From assembly GCA_022925895.1 (NCBI GenBank), contig JAKSYS010000403.1:1-55983 (forward strand): a stretch of DNA of 55,983 nucleotides, given 5' to 3'. The translations under genes were made by a program, and so were the position numbers. Below are positions 47,223 to 55,983 of the stretch, piece after piece. This DNA is from Fragilaria crotonensis. Lineage: Eukaryota; Bacillariophyta; Fragilariophyceae; Fragilariales; Fragilariaceae. Numbering within the stretch: position 1 is the first letter of the stretch; each line of letters starts with the position of its first letter. The notes below the pieces were generated by a model. The model did not search any database. It saw only the letters and a list, made by a program, of their open reading frames with translations, and was not told the origin of the DNA.

Positions 47223-49220
47223 TGCCTCACCATATAGTGCTTTCTGATGTAGGAGCCTTGAAACCAATCCCTTTACACTCAGAGGGCCTGTGTCTGGTCC
47301 ATCTGTTGTGATTAGGGCACCAGTAATAGTCCTTGCCTTCCACAGTCTTGCTGTGATGCTTTTCACCATTCTTGGGAGGAACACTCATCCATTTTGGTTG
47401 AATGTCCATTCTTGGTCTGCCTTTGCCCTTGCCTCTCTTGTTGTTTTCCTGCTTGAAGTCCTTCTTTCCACTTGCATTAGGCCTGCCTGTTGGATTAGGT
47501 TTCTTCTGGGACATCAGGGTGTTGACTTGGGCTTGTAAGGCAATGATAGTTTCCTCTTCTGTAGTTCTCTGACTCCACTGCTCTGACTCTTTCCTGGTCT
47601 TGAACTTGTTGATAGCCCAATCCATGAGTTGCTGGTACTCAACCTGACCGCCTTCCTCATAGAGATCTTCCTTCTTCTTGATTTATTCCCCAAATTCAGC
47701 ATACTTGCAAGTCTTGTAACCCTTGAAAATTGACCAGGAAATCTTGAATTTGTTCGCCTCTCGCGTGAAGCTTGCTAACCAAACCAATGACATAATCATT
47801 AAAAATGCTCAATGTCAGAGTCCTGTTCACGCGTTACTTGATCAAGATTGGAAAGTTTGGTCCTGACACTTGTAACCGTGGCTCTAGTATCAACATGTGA
47901 CACCATGATGATGACCTTGAGGAGAAAAGGGCCCGAGCCTTTGCCTCCATACATGATAGGTAGAACATGGTCTCTGGTCCTGACTTGCTTTTGAGCTCCA
48001 TCAGTCAAAGAATTCATGAGACAAGGATACACCATGAAAGAATCTTGAGCCTTGCGGGTGTCCTCATGCATGTAGCAACCATGCCCTCACCTACATCTCC
48101 TTGGCTTGGAATGCTCAAGATGTTGAGCCAGTCAAAGACAATAGACCTGTCCCTGGCTTGATCCAAGAAGAGCTGAAGGTTGTCTGGCTTGCAGTCAAAC
48201 TTGATAGACAAAGCCTCTGTGGCAGCTTTGAGGAGCTTAGCAGCAGACTGGTCAGAGGCCCGTTCCAACCGTCGCAGAATCGGCCGCAAAAATCGGCCGC
48301 AACCGCACGCTTCGCACGCCTTTTTTGCGGCTGATTCGCGATGACGGTTGGAAGGCCTTTGAAGATTATGCCGCAGAATCGGATTCAGATGTGCACCGGA
48401 TTCTTGGTTCTCTTCTGCCAAACCAACAAATAAAACCTTACAGTACGCGAGTATTTTAGAACGGTAGCAGTCCTTGTACCTGGTACTGCTGCAGTGAATA
48501 CCAACCAGTTGTCATACTGATGAATGAGCATGAAAGCGTGAATAGATGAAGTACTTGTACCAGGGTGCAGTACGTGGTACTGAGTATTCTTCAGCTGGGA
48601 TCGCAATTGCCGTACTAATCACAACGACACAAAATCATCGTACGTATGGGTACTGTAGTACCAGAATGATTATGATACACTGGTACCAGAGATACGAGGT
48701 ACCGCATTGCTAGTGTACCAGCACTATGTACGAACAAGACGAAGAGTGAACTGCAAATCAAACGTTATGCTGAAGGGAGGAGCGGTGTGGTGTGGTACTG
48801 TAAGTCTGTAAGCCGTAGCAACGCATCTCGTACACAGTACACAACCTCCTCCTAATTCCTTCGCAAAGCCGGATTCCTGTGCCTGATTTTAGAAAACCCG
48901 GATTTCTGCGGCTGAAAAACCTCCCCCCAAACAGCCAGGAGGTTATTCAGCCGCAGCGATATTTATTTAGCCGCAGAAAATGTTGACTCGTTCGAATAAA
49001 AATTGCGGCTGAATTTGCGGCCGATTCTGCGACGGTTGGAACGGGCCAGAGTAGTTGAGGACATCAGCAGGATTATTAAAGGCTGGAGCCAATGCAAAGC
49101 AAGGTGCTTGAGTGCGCAGCCATGATGATCTTGGAGATCAAGAAATGATGAAGAACTTGACTTGGAAGAAGAGGTTGATGAGTGAGTGCAGCACTTGGCT
49201 TGCAATGGAGTGCTTATCAA
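47223..49220 (-). pseudogene. Copia-type gag remnant, split by an inserted element
   Basis: Reading on the minus strand gives gag-like sequence from about 49200 down to 47227, interrupted at 48258-49046. Recognisable pieces are AFNNPADVLNY before the insertion, SDQSAAKLLKAATEAL after it, GAQKQVRTRDHV, a KTCKYAEFGE-IKKKEDLYEE stretch with a TAA in place of a sense codon, and the end YYWCPNHNRWTRHRPSECKG. That last piece is the zinc-binding gag tail typical of diatom Copia elements. Several frame shifts separate these pieces. No protease, integrase or reverse transcriptase follows downstream, so only the gag part is left. Confidence 0.7.
48258..49046. mobile_element. Non-autonomous DNA transposon (MITE-like) with terminal inverted repeats
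   Basis: The ends are a perfect inverted repeat of at least 33 bp starting GCCCGTTCCAACCGTCGCAG. The sequence CAGAG is repeated directly outside each end (48253-48257 and 49047-49051), a 5-bp target-site duplication. If the outer G/C pair is counted in, a 3-bp AGA duplication with ends GGCCCGTTCC is the alternative, which would look more like a Harbinger-type element. Removing the insert with one target copy restores a continuous gag peptide. Inside are further GCGGCTGA-like subterminal motifs and GTAC-rich sequence, but no transposase. Length 789 bp. Confidence 0.8.
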
Positions 49221-52200
49221 GGATATGCCAAATTTGAATTTGATTGATCAGAACTCAGCTTGAATGATCAAGACGTGAAGCACTTGGCTTGCTTATACTT
49301 AGCGCAGAGGAAATGTGAAGTTTTATTTGAGGCGATCATAAAGCGACAAATAAGGGCTCAAAACAATGAATTGGTTAAATTACTTAGAAAGTTTGTTATA
49401 TTTTGCAATGGACTAATTGTGAGATGAATAAAACATGCATTGATCAGACTTCAGTTCCAGGAAATGGCCAATTTTCTCTAAAATGTTTTATGCTCATGCC
49501 AGAAATTTTTATCCAATGCGTTCGTCAAACATTCTTGCTGCTGTGATGCTGTGAACAAAGACAGCAGTTGCTTCTTCAAAAGTTTGATCTGTCTCACAAT
49601 TGTGGTGCTTCAAGAAAAGAAGATATACGACAGGCCGACCAACAAAGAACAGATCAACAGAATGACATGATTGAAGTATGTCAAAGGGAATTGAAATGTT
49701 TGAACCAAGTCGTGGTGACTTCTGCTAGCACATTGCTTGTGCTTCATTGTCAGCTGGCAACAATTGTCCCATTGCTCTTGTTCTCGGACTACCAGGCAAG
49801 CGATTGCATACTGGGAAAGGAAGGTTCATGCCTTTTGTAATATGACCCAGAAATGCTCCTGCAAGATGAGGAATGCTATTCTCCTGACCACCTGAGCATT
49901 GGAATTCTCATTAATATTTCAATAGCTTGCTGGGATTAGAGCTTCCTGGGGTGGTGATTGCCAAAAGGAATCAACCAAGACATGACTGCAGCCCTCAAGT
50001 TTGCAATTGGCAATTGGCAAGAAACCCTACTAGTAGTAGGCACCAGTCCCTTGCTAATCCAAAACTAGTATGTTTGCTCAGCAATAATCAATTTCCGCTA
50101 TTGGAGCTGACGAGGGGTGTCCATTTGGAATTGCGCACCACCGGAAAAGAGCGGTGCCATGTCACAAACCCTTGAAGAAAGGTGTGATGACTTTAGTCTA
50201 TAGTACTACCAGATAGTAGACGATAGTATACCATTTCGAGCGGTTTTTGAGGCGTTGTTCTACCATTTCGGTAGGAATTTCTACTTTTCGATTACTACCT
50301 GCTACCTGGAGTGCAAGTTGACTGTAACATACTTCGGAGTACGGAGTTTATACGTACGATGGCGATTACCTGGTACTGGAGTACAAACACGTACGCATAC
50401 TGTACTACATGATCGTATACCAAGTCTCAAAGGTACTGTAGTACCCACTATTCAGTGCTACTGTACAACAGTAGATTAATCTTCTATACTGCCAAGGAGT
50501 AGAGAGTAGAGCCACAATTAGTGGATCATTTGACAAAATATTGGGTTAAGGAGTTAGTTGCCATTCTTGGGTAGCAAAATTGAAGTAGGACTAGATTGAA
50601 GGCAAGCATTCCACTGGCTGATGCTTACATCTAGTAACATCTCACATCAAGTTCTTGGCTGGTGCAGAACCTGAGACTGAGAACGACAATGAGGAATCAC
50701 ATCCTTGTGATGCAGCAGCATGACAAACCCATACATTTGTGAAGGTCAACGAGAAGATGAGATCACTGTTGCACATGAAGAAGGCACCTTTCAACATGAT
50801 GGTATTTGTCTCATGTGCTCTTGTCTTCTACTATCTGGCATTGACAATGATTCCAACTCTATCATCACAGTTGATGTGTGCCAAGTTCTGTTTCCTATGG
50901 TACAACAAAAACAAAATTGACAGTCAAGGGGAGGGGAAGACAACAAGCTGCTGCCTTGTATTGGTGCAAGAAGAATAATCTTTCCAAAATGACTGGTTGC
51001 ATACTGTTCCAACATTCATTGCAAATGTGCAAAACATGACTACAAGATGATTTTCATGCTTCACAATTCCGCAAAGGTAAAGACTAATGGCCTTGTCCTT
51101 GTTAGTTGTTAAAGCACTCACATGTTTATATTCAATACGGCATGCTGGTCAGGAGTAGTTGGAGCACTTTGTGTTTATAAGATCAACCACTCCTGGAAGT
51201 CTGCGCTGCTGTGCATTCTTGATGATGATAATTATGTTGATATTGATGGCAAGAAATAAAATAACGATGAAGAGCTGGAAGAGATCAATGCAACCAGACT
51301 GTAGGCTACCATGATAAACAAAAGCAAAGTGATCAGAGAGGAACAGGGACAATTCATGCACCAAACAAACATGGTTAGCTGAGGGAATGAAGCAAGATCA
51401 TTGGGAACAAATGAAAGTGATGGTTTTAGTGTAGTAGAAGCTGGAAAGTATAGCACTCTATTTGGTTGGATGTAGTAATGTTTTTTGTTATCTAGGTACT
51501 AGTACTATCATGTTAACTGCAATGCAGTGGTTTGTCATATTCTGTATAGCAGCACTACCAGCCAGTGACAGTTGCAGTGGTCTCAACAATTCAGCTACTA
51601 GTGCCTAACAAATGCACTTCTGGCACTCAAGCGAGAGCAGTAGTAGCTACTAGTAGTAGTGGCTGCAAGAAGATGCAAACTAAATCATTTGTGTCAATCA
51701 GATTGGACTGATGGTGGGAGTATACAGCTGTATTTAAAAAACTTAATCAACCCACCAATTATTAGTTCTTTTTTAATCATTTTTTGCCTTGTGATGTCTT
51801 AAACGGTCTACTAGTACTGGTACTTGTTGTACTACAGTACATGCAACATGTACTGTGTTCGTAGGTTTGTACTCCGTTCTAGTAGTACCACTTTGCACGT
51901 ATCATATACTCGAGCATACGTATATATAATACGCGGAGTACTGTATAATCCGAGATCCAGTGCGCGGCGAGCGGCGAGACAAGGTCGTACTGTGCACTGT
52001 GATATTTGTACTTGTTACTGTGCGACTGGCATCTAGGTAGTACTGTACCTGTTTGCAAAGTTCTACCACTCCGATGACCGAATGGTATTCTTTTCTCTCG
52101 CACCTACAGGGGTTTTGTCGCTTCGTCGTTCCACCAAAATCCCAAGCAGAAACTGGTTTTTTGATTAATGGTCCAATAGTACAGTAGTGGAGTAGTACCG

Positions 52201-52587
52201 TATACTCCAGTTCTATCACCAGGATTCTACCGTTCTACCCGTAATGCTTACTGGAGCACGACTACAGTACTAGTACCTGGTACTCAGCGTACTGCATTAC
52301 AAAAACCATTACCCGAAGCGTATTGTACCAATTACAAGTACTACTAGTAGAGAGTACGCTCACTGTGTCTTCATCGTTCCCTCCTGTGATCACCTTTATG
52401 CACTCTCGAGTTCTTGATTCGATCGCAATTGCTTCGCTTCTTTCTCTTGAGCATTTGCTTCTTGAAGTGCATAACAACTACAAGGTTGTGGCTTGTCTGC
52501 AGTTGCCGCTCTCAGCATTCCAATACAACTCTATCCATACTCCGAGTCGGAGATTGAACATTCAAGGGTCTGGTCGACACTGTGCCA
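49221..52587. other. Gene-poor region, decayed repetitive DNA
   Basis: I see no intact gene in 3.4 kb. The stretch 50650-51460 has scattered protein-like pieces in several frames (for example WKSALLCILDDDNYVDIDG around 51190), suggesting an old transposon. GTAC palindromes are dense at 50180-50470 and 51800-52340. Confidence 0.4.
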
Positions 52588-54257
52588 ATGTTTGGACATG
52601 TCGAGACACTACCGGTAGAAGCTTTCCATCACAACAATAGTAATGGCACAGAAATGAATATCAGTACTGAAACTGAGACTGTTATGATAACTGCGCAAGC
52701 GGCAAGAACAAGCACGAGAAAAGCATCGAGTTTGGAAATAGAACAAGAAGCGAACAGTAGTAGTGTGATGTCCATGTTGATGTATCAAGATGATCAGAAA
52801 AATGACATGCTCCGTGTCATCAATGTTGATCAGACTCAGAGTCATCGAAATCGAAACTTGGATGATCCTGCATTTGGATTGGACGTTCTTGGCCACCGTA
52901 AAGTCAAACTCGGCAGTGTTTGGGATGCAACGATCGACAGCAACGTGGTGAAGAGCAAGAGCATCGATGGCATTGCGGTTGCATCGAATATTGCAGCAGG
53001 CACGGGTTCAGAACGAGCAGCAGCAGCAGCAGAAAATACAACAATCTCAGAAACAAACATCCCATCCACCGCCCCGTCTTTACCTTCAACAGGAACACCG
53101 CAGCCAACACCCATGACAACAACAAAGCAAGGTACCATTGTCATGGAAAAGGATATTCACACAGTGGTGGTGGGAATTCTGATCACATTGATTGTCATTC
53201 TCTGTATTGTCCTAATGTTTTTGATACTACGTGGATTCGACATTTGTTGAGGCGGCGCGCCTCCACGGACAAGCGGAAGATAAAAAGGCGCTATCAAACC
53301 GTGGATTCGTGGTTAATTATCAAGGTGGGTTGCCATTCCGATCATTTCCCTCGAGTTGCAGTGCAGTTCGCCTCGTTACAGCCCAAGGCAATATTCCTCG
53401 TCAAAGCAAGACTCACACTTTGCGTATCTTTCTCGTTCGCCAACCGTTGATAACAGGAGGTGGTTGCACTTTCTCCCGACATTTGCTCGTGTACCTTGGC
53501 AAATGATTCGTCACCAGAATTGCCACCGTCTTGCCCACCAACATCGTCGTCATTAATAGAAGAGACCACTCCTGCCCCCGACAATATAAGTGATGACGCA
53601 ACAGCACGACAGCTCCCAGAATGCAGCATTTGTATGGACGGCTTTCCCCTCCATTCGCTTGTGGCATGGTCGCCCATCCCCCAAGGTTGTTTGCATGCTT
53701 TCCACAAGGACTGCATTCGTGAATGGTTACTTCGACACAAGGAATGTCCATACTGTCGCCAAGTCATGTTACCTATTGATAGATGCCACGGAAGACGGAG
53801 AATGACTCATGGACCCTCATTGCAAGCAATGTCATTGGAACGGGTCCGACGGTACGACGAAACACAGTATTGTCAAGTTCATGGGGTTGTGGAAGTTGTT
53901 GCTGTGCACACAAGTTGTGAGGACTGCATCGCTGGTGAGAGCCCCACCGCGACGACGATCCAAGAGAGTGTTGGTGCTGCCGAGGTGCCGTCCACCAATA
54001 ATAATAGCGTTGACAACCATGTATGTAGTGGGCAATCGCAGGCAGCGGCAGCAACAGCGAGTACTATTTTTCCGAGGAAAATGGTTGGTGATGTACTATC
54101 GGGTACTATGGCGCAGGAGGGGAATGAGGATTTACCCACAGAACCACCACTTCCGGATATGGATGACGACATGCAATCATCGTTTGAACCGCCACTTCCA
54201 AGTCGAATGAGCGACGACGCTGGAGTCGATGTGGAATCCCAAGCGATTCGCTACTAG
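52588..54257 (+). CDS. Membrane RING-H2 ubiquitin ligase (one frame break)
   Basis: There are two exons, 52588-53324 and 53457-54257, with a 132-bp intron. One base seems lost at TTT 53243-53245; adding it makes exon 1 exactly 246 codons, gives a phase-0 junction and yields 512 residues. The N-terminal part is Ser/Thr-rich and probably lumenal or extracellular. One transmembrane helix (VVVGILITLIVILCIVLMFL) is followed by a basic stretch (LLRRRASTDKRKIKRRYQT) and then, in exon 2, a RING-H2 domain. This runs from ECSICMDGF through GCLHAFHKDCIREWL to CPYC, which has the Cys/His pattern for two zinc ions. The tail is Pro/acid-rich. It probably ubiquitinates membrane proteins; substrates unknown. 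Confidence 0.8.
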
Positions 54258-54498
54258 TAGGAGTATTCTCTTGGGAAGGGTTGCTTTGGCATTTGGTGTC
54301 CATAACGTGTACTCTAGCTGATTTACCACTGTTCGTGTCGTTATGAATACTTCAGATCGAATGACTCGTAGCATCAAAACGAATGCACCTCAAGGGACGG
54401 AGTACTTTTTTAACTAACACACAAAGTGACATGTATACGATCTCTTAGCACGGTGATATACTACTACTACCATTCACTCGATTTTCCATCTGGTGTTT
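54258..54498. other. Short convergent intergenic
   Basis: This is the 3' space between the RING gene and the WD40 gene. No feature is seen. Confidence 0.3.
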
Positions 54499-55521
54499 TC
54501 AAGCCCATATCTTGAGTGTTGTATCCCATGATCCTGTGCAGAGCGCATCACCCTTGGGATTAACACCTAAGCACGACACGTGTTGTTCGTGTGCTTGGTT
54601 GAGGGTAAAGGTCGGACTGGCCTTGTCCGAGAGGACATCCCACGCCAGGACGTTGCTGTCGGCATGTCCACCAAACAAAATTCGTCCAGAACGAGAAAAG
54701 GACACGCTCGTGAGTCCCTCCGACCCATCACTGACTTTGCCAAATTTGGCAATCTGGTTGTGAGCACGAATATCAAACACGCGGGCAGTTCCATCTTCAC
54801 TGCCAGTTCCAAAGGTAATACCATCCTGCATGAAATCGACGCCATTAATGTCACCTTCGTGACCCGTAAACGTTTGAACCGCACCGCTGTCGGGAGAACG
54901 GACATCCCAAAGCTTGACTGTACGATCGACGCTTGTGGACAAGAACGTTGTTTGGGGCGCCGATGGAGAAATGGCAAGGAACATGACATCTTGCCTGTGT
55001 TCGGCAAAGGTGGAGATGGGTTGTCCCTGTGCAATGTCCCACAACATGACTGTGGAATCGCCAGATGCCGTTAGGATTTGTGCTTCGTTCAAAAAGCGGC
55101 AGCAGCTGACGTAACCATCGTGCGACGCCATTTCAATGGGATTCTCGGGGTTCGAAAGGTTGTAAACCGTGCAGAGATTATCCAGTCCACCGCATGCCAC
55201 CAACTTGCCCTTGGATTGCTCCATGGCGACGGCCATGACGTAGGTAGATCTAAGTGAAATAGCTTTCAACTTATTCGTCGACACTGCGTTCCACACGATG
55301 AGTCTGCCGTCTTGTGAGGCTGAAATGAGTGCTTGGGAATCCCCTGCCCAGTGCATCGCAGTGACTTTACCGAAATGTCCCTTGAGCGTGCGACGCAATT
55401 TGGTGGCTGGCGGACCACGAAGTTGAGGAGGGGTGACGCCCTGGGCACGCATAACACTTCCCAATGTTTGGTCGTATTTCGCAGCCATGGCCTGGTCAAT
55501 TTGTTCCTTCAGAGAGGCAAC
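54499..55521 (-). CDS. G-protein beta-subunit-like WD40 protein (5' exon not identified)
   Basis: The frame encodes 340 residues that form a seven-bladed WD40 propeller, with repeats ending in WDI, LWD, VFDI, AWD and IWA. The N-terminus VASLKEQIDQAM fits the coiled-coil helix of a heterotrimeric G-protein beta subunit, which binds gamma. The frame begins at a likely splice acceptor (TTGCAACAG, exon from 55521), so a small first exon with the ATG should lie upstream. I could not fix it; an ATG at 55479 would lose the helix. It probably transduces signals at the plasma membrane with a G-alpha and G-gamma. The frame is clean. Confidence 0.85.
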   Translation of the reverse strand, partial: VASLKEQIDQAMAAKYDQTLGSVMRAQGVTPPQLRGPPATKLRRTLKGHFGKVTAMHWAGDSQALISASQDGRLIVWNAVSTNKLKAISLRSTYVMAVAMEQSKGKLVACGGLDNLCTVYNLSNPENPIEMASHDGYVSCCRFLNEAQILTASGDSTVMLWDIAQGQPISTFAEHRQDVMFLAISPSAPQTTFLSTSVDRTVKLWDVRSPDSGAVQTFTGHEGDINGVDFMQDGITFGTGSEDGTARVFDIRAHNQIAKFGKVSDGSEGLTSVSFSRSGRILFGGHADSNVLAWDVLSDKASPTFTLNQAHEQHVSCLGVNPKGDALCTGSWDTTLKIWA

Positions 55522-55983
55522 CTGTTGCAAAGTGGTGGTAAAAAACGTGATGGTGGGGACAGGCTACAGGTGTGAGTGTGTGTTTTTTGATTTGTTTTCT
55601 GAGCAAGAAGTCAAGTTGTGTTGCACCGATGAAGAAAACATGATTGACTGATTGACTGATGTTCCAGTCTTGTGGCTTGTACAGCAACAAGGGCGACATT
55701 CATTTGGAATTGGAATTGTCCTCTTCTTGAGAAGGAAGGCCTCGCCAGCACCGTTGGGCATGAGGTAGTTCGCTCTTTTATGACCTAATGATCTAACACT
55801 ACCTGATGCGGAGTACATAACTTATCAATCCATGCACTCCACGCAATGGAAAATGCAGCAATAACATGTACTCTGGAGTACATTGATTAACAGCAACCTA
55901 TCCAGTACTGGAGGCCCAATAGCGAACAATACAGTCACAGTACCGCAAGCCTGCCGATTGAGTTTCATGCAGTCCGCACGCTC
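55522..55983. other. Upstream region of the WD40 gene, to the window edge
   Basis: It should contain the first exon of the WD40 gene. Candidate ATGs exist on the minus strand (e.g. near 55640 and 55760), but no donor fits clearly. A GTACTC-TG-GAGTAC inverted repeat is near 55868. Confidence 0.35.

Noticed and set aside
46872-49220. Intact Copia retrotransposon
   Set aside because: Only gag-like pieces are found, with stops and frame shifts, and no pol domains or long terminal repeats are visible.

Overview
The window looks like nuclear DNA of a diatom, most likely a pennate one; I cannot name the species. The evidence is as follows. Genes are interrupted by short GT-AG introns of about 70-185 bp. 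Several proteins carry an N-terminal hydrophobic presequence, and two of these have a phenylalanine at the predicted cleavage site (AAAF, CQSF), similar to the ASAFAP motif of secondary red plastids. There is a Copia-type gag of the kind found in diatoms, and there are Ser/Pro-rich secreted proteins.

Layout. 0-8.5 kb: a TAPL/ABCB9-like ABC transporter (+), a plastid-type coiled-coil protein built from three duplicated exons (+), a small secretory protein (-), and a PDZ-ferredoxin fusion (+). 8.5-11.3 kb: a sulfotransferase-fucosyltransferase fusion (-). 11.3-15.2 kb: no recognisable gene. 15.2-20.5 kb: two tandem gametolysin-like (M11) metalloprotease genes with the same five-exon structure and a duplicated upstream box. 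21.2-28.7 kb: an AlkB-family oxygenase (+), a class 3 lipase (-) and a G8/CEMIP-like secreted protein (-). 30.8-35.2 kb: a secreted multidomain gene (-) with Cys-rich modules, a vWA domain, Ser/Pro repeats and a TupA-like ATP-grasp domain. 36.5-47.2 kb: a transposon-like block with a Plavaka-like transposase (+), a convergent acidic/basic protein (-) and a second acidic/basic protein (+), plus several tandem repeats. 47.2-49.2 kb: a decayed Copia gag split by a 789-bp inverted-repeat element that has a target-site duplication. 49.2-52.6 kb: decayed repetitive DNA. 52.6-55.5 kb: a membrane RING-H2 ubiquitin ligase (+) and a G-protein beta-like WD40 protein (-).

Reading-frame caveat. Eight of the genes are broken by single-base (once two-base) indels, almost all of them losses of one base in a short homopolymer. 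Restoring one base at each site rejoins conserved domains and makes intron phases close. This pattern looks more like uncorrected long-read error than real decay, so I treat these loci as probably intact genes in a faulty assembly. The Copia gag, which also has a nonsense codon, is an exception.

Several neighbouring genes act in the secretory pathway or outside the cell (proteases, glycan sulfation/fucosylation, G8 protein, vWA protein). I see no sign that they are co-regulated except for the shared box upstream of the two M11 genes.
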